Shown here: piece by piece, positions 48,887-61,382 of the stretch
Numbering within the stretch: the stretch's first letter is position 1
Layout of the letters: each line of letters opens with the position of its first letter
Assembly (NCBI RefSeq): GCF_900444995.1
Contig: NZ_UAPQ01000011.1
Location: 1-64,000 of the forward strand
DNA length: 64,000 nucleotides
Direction of reading: 5' to 3'
Source of the DNA: Actinomyces bovis
Lineage (GTDB): Bacteria; Actinomycetota; Actinomycetes; Actinomycetales; Actinomycetaceae
Made by a program: the position numbers and the translations under genes
The notes under the pieces: model-generated
What the model was told of the DNA's origin: nothing
What the model saw: the letters and a program-made list of their open reading frames with translations, nothing else
Databases searched by the model: none

Positions 48887-49408
48887 ATGTCCTTCAAGAA
48901 ATGCGACGCGAACCAGATGCGGCAAGAAGCCGCCGAGTTCGCGGGGAGCCTGGCCTCTCAGGCCGAGCACGCCGTGGACCGAATGGCGCAGTGGGCTGGC
49001 CACGGCCTCAGCCGCGCTCGTTCCGAGGCCGAGAAACTGGCCCGTAACGCGCAGGCCCGCACCGCTATGCTGGAGGAGGCGCGTACAAAAGTCGTTGAGG
49101 ACTACGTGCCGCGGGTCCAACGGGCCAGTGCTGCCGTCCGCACGGCAAGTGATCAGACCGAGGGCGTGCCATTTATGGAGCGCGCCCATATCATCAGCAC
49201 TGCCGCCAAGCAGGCGGCACTTCAGGAGGTTCCCGTGAAGAAGAAGCACCCCATTCTCAAGACCTTCGGCTGGGTCACCCTGGCCGGTGTGGCTGCTGCG
49301 GCCGCCTACGTCGTCTGGCAGCGCAGCCAGCCGGTGGAGGACCCGTGGGCTGAGGAGTACTGGGCCGACTCGGAGGAGGCCGAGGAGACCGAGGTCAACG
49401 CCAACTGA
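48887..49408 (+). CDS. Helical protein with one membrane segment, function unknown
   Basis: A 173-residue protein from the ATG at 48887, after AAGGAGGCAGGT. It has long amphipathic helices (about 8-80, rich in Ala/Glu/Arg), then basic residues KKKHP and a single membrane segment (about 122-140, WVTLAGVAAAAAYVVW). The tail is very acidic (EEYWADSEEAEETEV). A protein of similar build (DUF5324) occurs near crgA and the cyclophilin gene in Streptomyces; the correspondence is only positional and compositional. Some relatives are thought to sit at the membrane as envelope-stress or granule proteins, but nothing specific can be assigned. Confidence 0.7.
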   Translation: MSFKKCDANQMRQEAAEFAGSLASQAEHAVDRMAQWAGHGLSRARSEAEKLARNAQARTAMLEEARTKVVEDYVPRVQRASAAVRTASDQTEGVPFMERAHIISTAAKQAALQEVPVKKKHPILKTFGWVTLAGVAAAAAYVVWQRSQPVEDPWAEEYWADSEEAEETEVNAN

Positions 49409-49430
49409 GGCCTTAACCCCAATTAAACGG

Positions 49431-49462
49431 CGGGCCCTGCAGGATTAGTCCTGTAGGGCCCG
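49431..49462 (+). terminator. Hairpin between the helical protein and the aldo/keto reductase
   Basis: CGGGCCCTGCAGGA (49431-49444), TTAG and TCCTGTAGGGCCCG (49449-49462) form a 14-bp stem with one G-T pair, 22 bases after the stop. It probably serves both convergent genes. Confidence 0.8.
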
Positions 49463-49510
49463 TTGGCTTTCAGACCGGAGCAGCTGCCCAGCAGGCGGGC
49501 AATGGTGGGG

Positions 49511-50392
49511 TCAGTCGCGGGGTTCGCGCATGTCATTGGGGTGCATGCCGTAGCGCCGGCCACGGTCCAAGGCGTCCAGGCGGGCCATCTGTGCACCGGT
49601 GAGTGCGAAGTCGAAGATGGCGGCGTTAGCGGCCAAGCGCTCAGTGTGAGTGCTCTTGGGGATCAAGACGTCGCCGCGTTGCAAGTGCCAACGCAGCACC
49701 ACTTGGGCGGCGCTGCGGCCCACCTCAGCGGCCAGCGCTGCCAGCTCAAGGTCACCGAGTAGCCGGGCGCGGGCAAGCGGGGACCAGGCCTGGGTGACGA
49801 TTCCCTGGCTGCGGTGGTAGGCCCGCAGGGCGTCTTGGCGCAGGTAGGGGTGGATTTCCACTTGGTTCACTGCTGGGGTGACACCGGTGGCCGAGATGAT
49901 CGTCTCCAGGTGTTCCGGCTCAAAGTTGGATACGCCGATGGCGCGCACGCGCCCAGACTCCTGTAGTTCGATCATGGCCTGCCAAGTTTCTACTAGGTCC
50001 AGGCCTGGGGAGGTGGCCAGGGGCCAGTGCACTAGGAACAGGTCCAGATAATCCAGGCCTAGAGCTTTGAGTGAGGCGTCAAAGGTGCGGAATACGTCGT
50101 CGCGACGGTGGTTGGGGTTGTTGAGCTTGGAGGTGATGAAGAGTTCTGCGCGGGGCAGGCCGGAGTCAGCTACTGCGCGCCCTACACCGGCCTCGTTGGC
50201 GTACATCTGGGCGGTGTCCACGTGCCGGTAGCCGAGCTCTAGGGCTGCGAGCACGCAACGGGTGACGTCGTCGTCAGGGATCTGGTAGGTACCTAGGCCC
50301 AGTTGGGGGATAAGCACTGGCTGGCCACCGGTACCTCGGGTCAGGGGCAGCAGGGGCACAGGCAAGGTGGTGCAAACCGGAACGCAGCTCAT
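49511..50392 (-). CDS. Aldo/keto reductase
   Basis: A 293-residue NADPH-dependent oxidoreductase with a TIM-barrel fold. The tetrad is visible: Asp in HVDTAQMY, Tyr in the same block, Lys in FITSKLNN and His in LFLVHWPL. GVSNFEPEHLE and the late LRWHLQRGDVLIPKSTHTERL bind cofactor. It belongs to the 2,5-diketogluconate reductase-like group; the substrate is unknown. The first twenty residues before LIPQLGLGTYQ are an extension. It is transcribed alone, toward the convergent helical-protein gene. Confidence 0.93.
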   Translation of the reverse strand: MSCVPVCTTLPVPLLPLTRGTGGQPVLIPQLGLGTYQIPDDDVTRCVLAALELGYRHVDTAQMYANEAGVGRAVADSGLPRAELFITSKLNNPNHRRDDVFRTFDASLKALGLDYLDLFLVHWPLATSPGLDLVETWQAMIELQESGRVRAIGVSNFEPEHLETIISATGVTPAVNQVEIHPYLRQDALRAYHRSQGIVTQAWSPLARARLLGDLELAALAAEVGRSAAQVVLRWHLQRGDVLIPKSTHTERLAANAAIFDFALTGAQMARLDALDRGRRYGMHPNDMREPRD

Positions 50393-50466
50393 ACCTTGAG
50401 CCTAAGCGCCACCGCCCCCGCGCGGAAGGCATTGACGGTGTTGCGGGAACACCTGAAAGACCCTTC

Positions 50467-50542
50467 TGGTGGAGCCAACGGGACTCGAACCCGTAACCCC
50501 CTGCTTGCAAAGCAGGTGCGCTACCAATTGCGCCATGGCCCC
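50467..50542 (-). tRNA. tRNA-Ala (anticodon TGC)
   Basis: On the - strand GGGGCCATGGCGCAATTGG opens the gene. The anticodon stem-loop CTGCTTTGCAAGCAG has TGC at the anticodon, GGGTTCGAGTCCC is the T-arm, and the end TGGCTCC pairs with GGGGCCA and is followed by an encoded ACCA. Confidence 0.97.
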
Positions 50543-50549
50543 TATGTGT

Positions 50550-50717
50550 TCATGTCTGGGAAGACTCAGCCTCCGCCGTCGGCTCCTGGATTGGGTCGGT
50601 GACCTCAGCCCAGGCGGTCCGCCAAGCGCGGGCCTCCTCGATCCTAAGCCACGCAGCGTAACCAGCAGCAGCCAGACATGAGAAGACCGCAGCAGATACG
50701 AGCTTCCGGTTCTTCAT
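50550..50717 (-). CDS. DLW-39-like small protein between tRNA-Ile and tRNA-Ala
   Basis: A 55-residue frame with a strong ribosome site (GAGGAGGG before the ATG). It has a basic start, a membrane segment (about 6-24, LVSAAVFSCLAAAGYAAWL) and the later AWAEVTDPI, which matches the W-x3-TDP ending of the DLW-39 family. Members of that family are encoded at this spot, beside tRNA-Ile and tRNA-Ala downstream of gyrA, in many actinobacteria. Its function is unknown. The tail after TDP is longer than usual and acidic. Confidence 0.8.
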   Translation of the reverse strand: MKNRKLVSAAVFSCLAAAGYAAWLRIEEARAWRTAWAEVTDPIQEPTAEAESSQT

Positions 50718-50744
50718 GAACCCTCCTCATCGTTCCACCGCGGG

Positions 50745-50821
50745 TGGTGGGCCTAGCTGGACTCGAACCAGCGACCTCATCCTTATCAGGGATGCGCTCT
50801 AACCAACTGAGCTATAGGCCC
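50745..50821 (-). tRNA. tRNA-Ile (anticodon GAT)
   Basis: On the - strand GGGCCTATAGCTCAGTTGG opens the gene; the anticodon loop is CTGATAA (GAT), GCTGGTTCGAGTCCAGC is the T-arm, and TAGGCCC pairs with the start. ACCA is encoded. It follows the DUF3566 gene and precedes the DLW-39-like gene. Confidence 0.98.
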
Positions 50822-50870
50822 GGGCGACCGGATGAGATTAGCGCACCCGATCTGGAGCAACCAAATTGGA

Positions 50871-51350
50871 TCAGTCGTCCGCCAGTGTGAGATGAACCCC
50901 ACCGACCAGCGAGGCGGTGATGTTGTACAGGAAGGCGCCAATTGTGGCCAGGGCGGTGGTCAGCACGATATTCACCACGCCTACGATCGCGGCCATAGCG
51001 ATTGCGCGGGAGAACTTCAGGTACTCCACCAGAGCCTGGAAAGCATTGTTGTTCTGGTCGAAGACGGAACCCACAAGCTCCTGGATGCGTGAGAACACCT
51101 GCATCCGGTCCAGCATGAACCACACCACGGCAGTGCCCACAATAATCACGATGAAGGCCGCGAAAGACAGCAGGAACGACACCTTCATAACGGACCAAGG
51201 GTCCACGCGGGTCAGTGCCAGCCGGACTTTGCGGGGGCCTGCGATCTTCTTCTTGACCGACTTGCTGCCACTGGCTGCCTGAGCAGGGTTCGCGCTGGCG
51301 GGGAACTTTGCCCCAGGGGCTGCCGGCGGAATCGTAGGCGTCTGGCTCAT
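50871..51350 (-). CDS. DUF3566 membrane protein
   Basis: A 159-residue protein. The Pro/Ala-rich cytosolic N-terminus (1-40) precedes the DUF3566 domain: [21 protein letters not shown], a first membrane segment, then [13 protein letters not shown] and a second hydrophobic stretch [20 protein letters not shown]. It is conserved directly after gyrA in actinobacteria (mycobacterial Rv0007/CwsA region). Its ATG overlaps the gyrA stop by four bases (ATGA). Role unknown, possibly in cell shape. Confidence 0.93.
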   Translation of the reverse strand: MSQTPTIPPAAPGAKFPASANPAQAASGSKSVKKKIAGPRKVRLALTRVDPWSVMKVSFLLSFAAFIVIIVGTAVVWFMLDRMQVFSRIQELVGSVFDQNNNAFQALVEYLKFSRAIAMAAIVGVVNIVLTTALATIGAFLYNITASLVGGVHLTLADD

Positions 51351-54022
51351 GCCTGGTCCTCCCTTTCGTCCTCAGTCGAGCCTACCGCCTCAGTGCCCTT
51401 GGGCGCTGCCGGAATGCTCACGCTCTCAGCAGTGACCTCTGCCGGGCTATCTGCGCTGGCCGCACTGGCCGCCACATCAGCACTCTCTGGGCTATCTGCG
51501 CTAGCCGGTAGGTCATCGCCGTCGAGCTCACGCTCAGTATTGCGAGCCACCGCGATAATGCGGTCGCCGTCGTCAGGTTTGGCGAAAGTCACGCCCTGGG
51601 TATTGCGGCCGGTGCGGGAGACCTCGTCCACGGCGGAGCGCACTACCTTGCCGGATTCCATGATGCACATGACTTCATCGCCCGCACCGGTAACCAGCGC
51701 GCCCACCAAGTCGCCGCGCTCCTCCACCAGGTTGGCGACCTTCACTCCCAGGCCACCGCGCCCCTTCACGGGGTAGTCGGCCACATTGGTGCGTTTGGCG
51801 TAGCCACCTTCAGTGACCACAAAGAGGTCGGCATCAGTCCACTCGGGGTCCACCACATCCATGGCCAGCAGTGAATCGCTTTCGCGGAAGCGCATGCCGG
51901 TGACGCCGCTGGTGGCGCGGCCGGTGGGGCGCAGGGCCTCGTCACTGGCGTGGAAGCGGGCGGACTGGCCGTGGCGAGAGACCAACAGCAGGTCCTGGCC
52001 AGCAGACAACAGGGAGGCGGAGACCAGCTCGTCGGCATTGCCAGCTTCGTCCTCACGCAGGTTGATGGCGATTACGCCGCCCGAGCGGTTGGAGTCGTAT
52101 TCGCCTAGGCGAGTCTTCTTGACCAGGCCGCGGCGGGTGGCAAGCACCAGGTAGTCGGCCTGCCCGTAGTCCTTGAGCTCCATAACCTGAGCGATCTCCT
52201 CCCCAGGTTGGAAGGCCAGCAGGTTGGCCACATGCTGGCCCTTGGCGTCGCGCCCTCCCTCAGGCAGTTCATAAGCCTTGGCCCGGTAGACCCGGCCCAG
52301 GTTGGTGAAGAACAGCAGCCAGTGGTGGGTGGTGGTCACAAAGAAATGGTTGACGACGTCGTCCTCGCGTAGGGCTGCACCCTTAACTCCCTTGCCGCCC
52401 CGGTGCTGGGAACGGTACTGGTCGGTGCGAGTGCGCTTGGCATAGCCGGAGCGGGTGATAGTGACGACTACCTCCTCCTCCGGAATCAGGTCCTCCATGC
52501 GCATCTCGCCGTCGAAAGGCACGATGCGGGTGCGCCGCTCATCCCCATACTTATCCACAATCTCAGCCAGCTCATCGGAGACGATGCCACGCTGACGCTG
52601 TGGGGAGGCGATGATGTCTTTGAGGTCAGCGACCTTGGTTTGCAGCTCCTCGGCTTCCTGCTGAATCTTGAGACGCTCCAGGGCGGCCAGGCGGCGCAGC
52701 TGGAGGGAGAGGATGGCCTCGGCCTGGGCTTCATCCACACCCAGCAGCCCCATCAGGCCATTGCGAGCCTCCTCGGTGGTGGGTGAACGACGAATTAAGG
52801 CGATGACGGCGTCTAGGGCGTCAATAGCCTTGAGCAGGCCTTCCAGAATGTGCAGGCGTTCCTCAGCCTTGCGCAGGCGGTAGCGGGAGCGGCGCACGAT
52901 CACTTCGATCTGGTGCTCCACCCAGTGACGCACAAAACCGTCCAGGCTCAGGGTGCGGGGCACCCCGTCCACCAGGGCCAGCATATTGGCGGGGAAGTTG
53001 TCCTGTAGCTGCGTGCGCTTGTACAGGTTGTTGAGGACTACCTTGGCGACGGCGTCGCGCTTAAGCACGATCACTAGGCGCTGGCCCGTGCGGCCGGAAG
53101 TCTCGTCACGGATATCAGCGATGCCGCCGACCTGCCCGTCACGCACCAACTGGGCAATCTTGTCGGCCAGGTTGTCAGGGTTTACCTGGTAGGGCAGCTC
53201 GGTGACCACCAGGCATTGGCGGCCGTGAATCTCCTCCACATTGACCACGGCCCGCTGGGTGATCGAGCCGCGGCCGGTGCGATAGGCCTCCTCGATTCCG
53301 CGCCTGCCCAGGATGGTGGCGCCGGTGGGGAAGTCTGGGCCGGGGATCCGCTCAATCAGGGCTTCCAGCAGCTCTTCGCGGCTAGCGTCAGGGTGCTCCA
53401 GGAACCACTGCACTCCGCGGGCCACCTCCCGCAGATTGTGCGGCGGGATGCGGGTAGCCATGCCGACAGCGATGCCCTCAGAGCCGTTGACCAGCAGGTT
53501 GGGGAAACGGGCCGGTAGGATGGTGGGTTCTTGGTTCTTGCCGTCGTAGTTGTCTTGGAAGTCGACCGAGTCTTCGTCGATGTCGCGGACCATTTCCATG
53601 GCCAGGGGCGCCATCTTGCATTCGGTGTACCGCGGGGCGGCAGGTCCCAGGTTGCCGGGCGTGCCGAAGTTTCCCTGCCCGGCTACCAGCGGGTAGCGCA
53701 GGGACCAGGGCTGGACCAGGCGGGCTAAGGCGTCGTAGATGGCGGCGTCACCGTGGGGGTGGTAGTTACCCATGACGTCCCCGACGATGCGGGAGGACTT
53801 GGAGAAGGAGGCGTTGGGGCGGTAGCCGCCGTCGTACATGGCGTACAGGACGCGGCGGTGGACGGGCTTGAGTCCGTCGCGCACATCCGGCAGGGCACGG
53901 CCCACGATGACGCTCATGGCATAGTCCAGGTAGGAGCGTTGCATCTCCAACTGGAGGTCTACCGGCTGGATGCGGTCGTGGGTCTGCTCGCTCAGGGGGA
54001 CGGAGGTGGTCTCGTCGCTCAC
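51347..54022 (-). CDS. gyrA: DNA gyrase subunit A
   Basis: An 891-residue topoisomerase II subunit that breaks and rejoins DNA. The catalytic tyrosine is Tyr132 (PRYTECKM). The quinolone region reads [10 protein letters not shown], with Ala93 where E. coli has Ser83 and Asp97 at the position of Asp87. The C-terminal beta-pinwheel has the GyrA-box-like [12 protein letters not shown]-terminal tail of about 60 residues is Ala/Ser/Asp-rich. Intein-free. It lies 50 bases after gyrB. Confidence 0.98.
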   Translation of the reverse strand: MSDETTSVPLSEQTHDRIQPVDLQLEMQRSYLDYAMSVIVGRALPDVRDGLKPVHRRVLYAMYDGGYRPNASFSKSSRIVGDVMGNYHPHGDAAIYDALARLVQPWSLRYPLVAGQGNFGTPGNLGPAAPRYTECKMAPLAMEMVRDIDEDSVDFQDNYDGKNQEPTILPARFPNLLVNGSEGIAVGMATRIPPHNLREVARGVQWFLEHPDASREELLEALIERIPGPDFPTGATILGRRGIEEAYRTGRGSITQRAVVNVEEIHGRQCLVVTELPYQVNPDNLADKIAQLVRDGQVGGIADIRDETSGRTGQRLVIVLKRDAVAKVVLNNLYKRTQLQDNFPANMLALVDGVPRTLSLDGFVRHWVEHQIEVIVRRSRYRLRKAEERLHILEGLLKAIDALDAVIALIRRSPTTEEARNGLMGLLGVDEAQAEAILSLQLRRLAALERLKIQQEAEELQTKVADLKDIIASPQRQRGIVSDELAEIVDKYGDERRTRIVPFDGEMRMEDLIPEEEVVVTITRSGYAKRTRTDQYRSQHRGGKGVKGAALREDDVVNHFFVTTTHHWLLFFTNLGRVYRAKAYELPEGGRDAKGQHVANLLAFQPGEEIAQVMELKDYGQADYLVLATRRGLVKKTRLGEYDSNRSGGVIAINLREDEAGNADELVSASLLSAGQDLLLVSRHGQSARFHASDEALRPTGRATSGVTGMRFRESDSLLAMDVVDPEWTDADLFVVTEGGYAKRTNVADYPVKGRGGLGVKVANLVEERGDLVGALVTGAGDEVMCIMESGKVVRSAVDEVSRTGRNTQGVTFAKPDDGDRIIAVARNTERELDGDDLPASADSPESADVAASAASADSPAEVTAESVSIPAAPKGTEAVGSTEDEREDQA

Positions 54023-54072
54023 GGGATTCCTTTGCTGGTCTGAGTCGGTGGGGGTTCCTGGGCGCGGGGCGC

Positions 54073-56555
<2,483 letters not shown>

Positions 56556-57149
56556 TCAGCCGTAGGTGTCGCGCGGGCCGCGACCGTTGCGCACCGTGCG
56601 CTTGCCATGACACCAACTGGGACCCTGCGGCCCCAACACCGTCATCTTGGTCACCGCGCCCTGGCCAATCTGCTCGGCCAGCAGGGCTTCAATCCGTGGC
56701 TGAAGCAGCCGCAACTGCTGGGCCCAAGCGGAGGAGGAGGCCCGCACCGTCAATACGCCCTCGTCAAAGGACTCCACCACGCAGTGCTCAGCCACCTGCT
56801 CGCCCACCAGCTCCGGCCAGCGCACAATCACCATGGCCATGCGCAGCTTGCCGTTCCAACCTTTCTCCCGGGCCGTAGCCCGCAAAGCCTTGGAGGCCAG
56901 GTGCGGGTCAAAACGGCTGGGCCCAGGCCGACCTTTGCCAGGTGCCAGACCTGGCGCGGCAGGCGCCTGCGGATCCAAGTCTTCAGGACTCTCCCCACCC
57001 CGGCGTTGATCCCAGGCGGCTGCCTGCCCATCCGCTGTGCGACGCGGAGCAGCTCGGCGGGCTAAGCCCCGATCCCAGGCCACTGAAATCTGCCGAGCTA
57101 AAGCTCGCTGGGCCAGGGCATCCCCAGCGCTCTCCCAGGCCTCAACCAC
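56556..57149 (-). CDS. dciA: DciA-type helicase-loading factor (DUF721)
   Basis: About 197 residues from a GTG at 57149, which overlaps the recF stop by eight bases. The frame is open to 57212 inside recF. The N-terminal helix (ALAQRALARQ) is followed by a Pro/Arg/Gly-rich disordered linker (about 35-85). The KH-like DUF721 domain (about 95-175) carries WPELVGEQVAEHCVVESFDEGVLTVRASS in short blocks such as WPELVGEQVAEH and LTVRASSSAWAQQL. DciA loads the replicative helicase in bacteria without DnaC/DnaI. The position between recF and gyrB is the usual one. Confidence 0.93.
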   Translation of the reverse strand: MVEAWESAGDALAQRALARQISVAWDRGLARRAAPRRTADGQAAAWDQRRGGESPEDLDPQAPAAPGLAPGKGRPGPSRFDPHLASKALRATAREKGWNGKLRMAMVIVRWPELVGEQVAEHCVVESFDEGVLTVRASSSAWAQQLRLLQPRIEALLAEQIGQGAVTKMTVLGPQGPSWCHGKRTVRNGRGPRDTYG

Positions 57150-58344
57150 GGCTAACCCCAGAGTCCTGCACCTGTAGTCGCGCCCCCTTGAGTTCCGTGG
57201 GCACATCCTCATCCACAGCGGCGGTTAACAGCACCTGCTGCGCCTGAGAAACCAACTGGGCCAGAGCTGTGCGGCGCCTGGCATCCAGGGAGGCAAAGAC
57301 GTCGTCGAGGACCAGCACCGGTTCACCGTCGCCCTCAAAAGCAGCGATGTCGTGGCGCAGCATCTCATAGGAGGCCAAGCGCAGCGCCAAAGCCAGGGAC
57401 CACTGCTCACCGTGAGAGGCGAAACCTTTGGCGGGCAGACCTCCCAGGAACAAGGAAAGGTCATCGCGGTGAGCCCCAATGAGATTCACACCACGGTTGA
57501 TTTCCTTGGCGTGCAGCGTCCCCATGGCAGCCACCAGACGGGCAGTGGTGCTCGCGATATCAGCCAACTGCGCCTTTACCTGCGCAGGATCATCACGCGG
57601 GTCTGGCGCGGGAACCCCCTCGTGTTCCAAGAGGCTGGAGCGGTAGGCGATCACCGCCTCGGATTGGCCCAAACTCACCGCCTCATAGCAGGCGGCCACC
57701 CAGGGCCGCAGCCGCGCTACGACGTCGATCCGGGCTGCCAACAACTGGGCTGCTGCGGCCGCCAGCTGGGCATCCCATATCTCCAAGGTGGCCTCTAGGG
57801 CCTTGGTGGGGGTGCGTTGGGCGCGGGCGGATTTCAACAGTCCTGCCCGCTGCGCCAAGATTCGCTCGTGGTCGGCGCGCACTGCGGCTAGGCGCGGGGT
57901 CAGTTGGATCGCCAGGTCATCCAAAAAACGACGGCGTACGGCTGGTTCCTCCCGCACCAGTTGCAAATCCTCCGGGGCAAAAACCACTGTGCGCAGCACA
58001 CCGAGCAACTCCCGGGGGCGCACAGCAGAACGATTTAGGCGGGCCCGGTTGGCTTTGCCGGAGATAATCTCAACCTCCAACACACTGGGCCGCTCACCAT
58101 GAATCACTTTGGCACGCACCACCGCCCCAGCTGCCTGACTTTCACCGGGTGCAGCTCGGCGCACCAGGGCGGTGTCCTGGCCGACGCGGTGACTGGACAG
58201 GGCTGACAGGTAGGCGATGGCCTCAACCAGGTTGGTTTTGCCCTGCCCATTGGGGCCGACGATGGCGGTAGGCCCCGGCGCAAATTGGACCAGCAGCTCC
58301 CGGTAGGAGCGGAAATCTGTCAGTGCCAGGTCGGAGACGTACAT
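57142..58344 (-). CDS. recF: DNA recombination/replication repair protein RecF
   Basis: A 400-residue SMC-like ATPase that loads RecA at gaps. Walker A is GPNGQGKT (residues 30-37), the signature region is SHGEQWSLALALRLAS, and Walker B is VLVLDDVFASLD. It starts YVSDLALTDFRSY, the standard opening. It follows dnaN by 39 bases and overlaps dciA. Confidence 0.97.
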   Translation of the reverse strand: MYVSDLALTDFRSYRELLVQFAPGPTAIVGPNGQGKTNLVEAIAYLSALSSHRVGQDTALVRRAAPGESQAAGAVVRAKVIHGERPSVLEVEIISGKANRARLNRSAVRPRELLGVLRTVVFAPEDLQLVREEPAVRRRFLDDLAIQLTPRLAAVRADHERILAQRAGLLKSARAQRTPTKALEATLEIWDAQLAAAAAQLLAARIDVVARLRPWVAACYEAVSLGQSEAVIAYRSSLLEHEGVPAPDPRDDPAQVKAQLADIASTTARLVAAMGTLHAKEINRGVNLIGAHRDDLSLFLGGLPAKGFASHGEQWSLALALRLASYEMLRHDIAAFEGDGEPVLVLDDVFASLDARRRTALAQLVSQAQQVLLTAAVDEDVPTELKGARLQVQDSGVSRG

Positions 58345-58383
58345 ATTTCGGGCACAGCTTCCCGGCGACGGCCGGGAGCAGGC

Positions 58384-59517
58384 TCAGGCCCCGAAGCGGA
58401 TCGGCATGATCAGGTAGCGGAAGCTGGCATCTTCCTGCCCCCCGATCGCGTCCATGCCGGTGAGCACCGCAGGCTTGGAGGGATGAGTGAAGTCCATGCG
58501 CACGTATGGAGTGCTTAGGGCGCCTAAGCCATCCAGCAGGTAAACCGGGTTGAAGGCGGTGGAAATGTCCTCACCCTCTAGGTGAGCTACCAGGTCTTCA
58601 CTGGCCTGGGCGTCGTCACCTTGACCAGCCTCCAGTGACAAGCTGCCTTGGGTGAATGACAGGCGGATAGGCGTGGAGCGTTCCGCCACCAAGCTGACGC
58701 GACGCACCGCCGCAATCAATTCTTCTTTGCCCACAGTGGCGTTAATCGTGGTCATCTCTGGGAAAAGTCGACGCACGGGCGGGTAGTCGCCGTCGGTAAG
58801 CAGGGAGGTGGTACGCCGCCCGCCAGCTTCAAAACCAATGAGACCAGCTGAGCTGGCGCCGTCTTCACTGAGTGCCACGGTTACGTCACCGGAGCTGGTT
58901 AGGGATTTGGCGACGTCGGACAGGGTGCGGGCCTTGAGCAGTGCGGTGGTGGAGATGTTCTCCTGGGCTGGGGACCAGTGCAATTCGCGCATGGCCAGGC
59001 GGTAGCGGTCGGTGGCCAGGAGGGTCAGGGTGCTGCCTTCAACTTCCATCAGCACGGAGGTCAACATGGGCAGGGTTTCATCGCGGGAGGCGGCGGTGAA
59101 AACCTGGCTGACGGCCTTAGCCAAGTCACCGGCGTCGATTGTGCCTGCTACGGCGGGCATCTGTGGCAGGGCCGGGTAGTCGTCAGCAGCCATGGCAGCC
59201 AAGGTGAAGTGGGCGCTGCCGCAGGTGACGGTGACTTTGGATCCGTCCACATCTAGATCTACGGGCTTGGCGGGCAGGGCCTTTGCGATATCAGCCAATA
59301 AGCGGCCCGAGACCAGGACCACGCCGGGCTCTTCAACTTCAGCTGCCACCTCGCTGCGGGCGGAGACCTCATAGTCGAAGGAGGACAGAGTCAAGCTGGA
59401 GCCTTCTGCCTCCAGGCGGACTCCGGCGAGCACCGGCACTGGTGGGCGCTGGGGCAAGGAGCGGGCAGTCCAGGTTACTGCCTCCGCGAGCACGTCGCGG
59501 TCAACCCTTAGCTTCAC
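58384..59517 (-). CDS. dnaN: DNA polymerase III sliding clamp (beta subunit)
   Basis: A 377-residue three-domain clamp. It begins MKLRVDRDVLAEAVTWTARSLP and carries FTAASRDETLPMLTSVLMEV and LATDRYRLAMREL. The C-terminus reads RYLIMPIRFGA, close to the family's MPMR ending. It lies 377 bases after dnaA with the likely origin between them, in the order dnaA-dnaN-recF. Confidence 0.98.
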   Translation of the reverse strand: MKLRVDRDVLAEAVTWTARSLPQRPPVPVLAGVRLEAEGSSLTLSSFDYEVSARSEVAAEVEEPGVVLVSGRLLADIAKALPAKPVDLDVDGSKVTVTCGSAHFTLAAMAADDYPALPQMPAVAGTIDAGDLAKAVSQVFTAASRDETLPMLTSVLMEVEGSTLTLLATDRYRLAMRELHWSPAQENISTTALLKARTLSDVAKSLTSSGDVTVALSEDGASSAGLIGFEAGGRRTTSLLTDGDYPPVRRLFPEMTTINATVGKEELIAAVRRVSLVAERSTPIRLSFTQGSLSLEAGQGDDAQASEDLVAHLEGEDISTAFNPVYLLDGLGALSTPYVRMDFTHPSKPAVLTGMDAIGGQEDASFRYLIMPIRFGA

Positions 59518-59894
59518 GGTCGTTTTTCTCCTGTGGCGGGGGCTTGGTCACTGCCTGGCAGTGTAGACGAATCACAGGACTTATCGGCAGGGCGTCATGG
59601 CCCCGAGAGGAGTTCATTCGTCGTCGAGATCTCTTGTAAGTAGTGGTAGTAGCAGCTGTGGATCATGTGGATAGCGCGTGCTTGCGTTCAAACGACGCCC
59701 TTCGCGCTTGTGGAAGCACACGGGTGTGCTTCGGTGGAGGAGGGCCAGAAGCTGTGAGTTGGCACAGCCTGGGATTTTGAAATTACACAGAGGCCCGGCC
59801 TGAACACACAGGTGAGTTACAGGTTTTCCACCTCTTGTCCCAAGCACTGCGCACAGGGTGCAACACGAGGTCTTTCCCGCGCCGTCACGGGCGC
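59518..59894. other. dnaA-dnaN intergenic region, candidate oriC
   Basis: The 377-base gap between dnaA and dnaN is where actinobacterial oriC usually lies. Box-like sequences seen are TGTGGATCA (59657-59665), TGTGGATAG (59666-59674) and TTTTCCACC (about 59824). A further TGTGGAA lies near 59709, and there is a local AT-richer stretch around 59770-59790. Matches are fewer and weaker than in the dnaA-rpmH gap, so the exact origin is not settled. Confidence 0.55.
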
Positions 59895-61382
59895 TCAGAC
59901 GGGGCGCGGTGTCTGAGCAGCCTGCTTGATACGGCTGGTGATCTCTGCGACGTGGTTGTAGGTCTCGCGCCGCTCAGCCATCTGAGTGCGGATCTTCTTA
60001 TCCGCGTTCATGACTGTGGTGTGGTCCTTGCCGCCGAACTCCCGGCCAATAATCGGCAGAGACAAGTCGGTGAGTTCTCGGCACAGGTACATGGCGATGT
60101 GTCGGGCAGTCACCAGCGTCTTGGAGCGCTTGCGGGAGCAGAGCTCGTCAATGGTGATGCCAAAGTAGTCGGCGGTCTGCGCCATGATCAGGGGCACGGT
60201 GATCTCCTCACCACCTGGGTCGGTGATGATGTCCTTGAGGACCTTCTCCGCCAAGATCCGGTCCACCGGCTGCTTGGTGAGGGAAGCGAAGGCGGTTACA
60301 CGGATCAGTGCGCCCTCCAGCTCACGGATATTCGTGGTGATTCGGGAGGCGATGTAATCCAGTACGTCATTTGGCAGGTTCAAGCCCTCAATCCGGGCCT
60401 TTTTGGACAAGATGACGGTACGGGTCTCCAGGTCAGGCGGCTGCACGTCCACGATCAGCCCCTCCGCGAAGCGCGAGCGCAGTCGCTCCTCAAAGCCACC
60501 CAGGGACTTGGGCGGCTGATCGGAGGTAAGTACCACCTGCTTGTTGGCGGTGTGCAGTGCGTTGAAGGTGTGGAAGAACTCCTCCAGGGTGCCTTCCTTG
60601 CCTTGGAGGAACTGGATGTCGTCGATCAGCAGGATGTCAACCTGCCGGTAGCGGCGTTTGAAGCCATCAATCCGTTCCTGGTCACCTACGGAGTTGATGA
60701 AGTCTGAGAGGAACTCCTCAGAGTTGACGTAGGTGACTCTGATATTTGGAAAAAGGCTGCGGGCGTAGTGGCCAATGGCGTGCAGCAGGTGGGTTTTGCC
60801 CAGCCCAGAGCCGCCGTAGATGAACAAGGGGTTGTAGGCCTTGGCAGGTGCCTCGGCGACGGCGACGGCGGTGGCATAGGCGAAGTTGTTGGAGGGCCCA
60901 GACACGTAGGTGTCGAAGGTGTACCGGGGGTTCAAGGGGGTTCCGGAAGGGCCGGCCAAAGGGGTATCGGCCGTTGAAGCCAGTGGCATGGGTTTGCCAG
61001 CAGGCTCCAGCTGCCTATCGCGACTAGCCTGCACTGCCACCGGGGTGACGGGAGCCCGCGGCGTCTTAGGGGCAGGGGCCTCGGCCTTGGCCGGGCGTTC
61101 AGCCAACCAAGCTGCCGGGGTGGTTTCCAAGGAAGTGTCCACGGTGACTTCTACGTCCACCGGGCGGCCGAGCACCTCGGCCAGAGCGGCTTTAATCTGA
61201 TCGAAGGCCTGGTTGTTGATCACCTCGCGGGCAAAGGCTGAGCCCACGATCAGCACGATGGTGCCGTCGACGTCGACGGCGCGGGTGGTGCGGATGATGG
61301 AGAGTTTGCCTTGGCCGAGGCCGGAGGTGGCCGCGAGGATGTCGCAGGCACGGCGCCACTGGTTTGTCGCTGAGTCTGACAC
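59895..61382 (-). CDS. dnaA: Chromosomal replication initiator DnaA
   Basis: A 495-residue initiator from the GTG at 61382 after AGAGGTCCTGAC; the frame is open six codons further. Domain I (about 1-80) binds partners, a Pro/Ala linker is domain II (about 85-145), and the AAA+ domain has GGSGLGKTH (190-198), [14 protein letters not shown] and the sensor motifs. Domain IV ends with the DNA-binding signature [20 protein letters not shown], 20 residues that read DnaA boxes. Both flanking gaps carry DnaA-box-like sequences. Confidence 0.98.
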   Translation of the reverse strand: MSDSATNQWRRACDILAATSGLGQGKLSIIRTTRAVDVDGTIVLIVGSAFAREVINNQAFDQIKAALAEVLGRPVDVEVTVDTSLETTPAAWLAERPAKAEAPAPKTPRAPVTPVAVQASRDRQLEPAGKPMPLASTADTPLAGPSGTPLNPRYTFDTYVSGPSNNFAYATAVAVAEAPAKAYNPLFIYGGSGLGKTHLLHAIGHYARSLFPNIRVTYVNSEEFLSDFINSVGDQERIDGFKRRYRQVDILLIDDIQFLQGKEGTLEEFFHTFNALHTANKQVVLTSDQPPKSLGGFEERLRSRFAEGLIVDVQPPDLETRTVILSKKARIEGLNLPNDVLDYIASRITTNIRELEGALIRVTAFASLTKQPVDRILAEKVLKDIITDPGGEEITVPLIMAQTADYFGITIDELCSRKRSKTLVTARHIAMYLCRELTDLSLPIIGREFGGKDHTTVMNADKKIRTQMAERRETYNHVAEITSRIKQAAQTPRPV

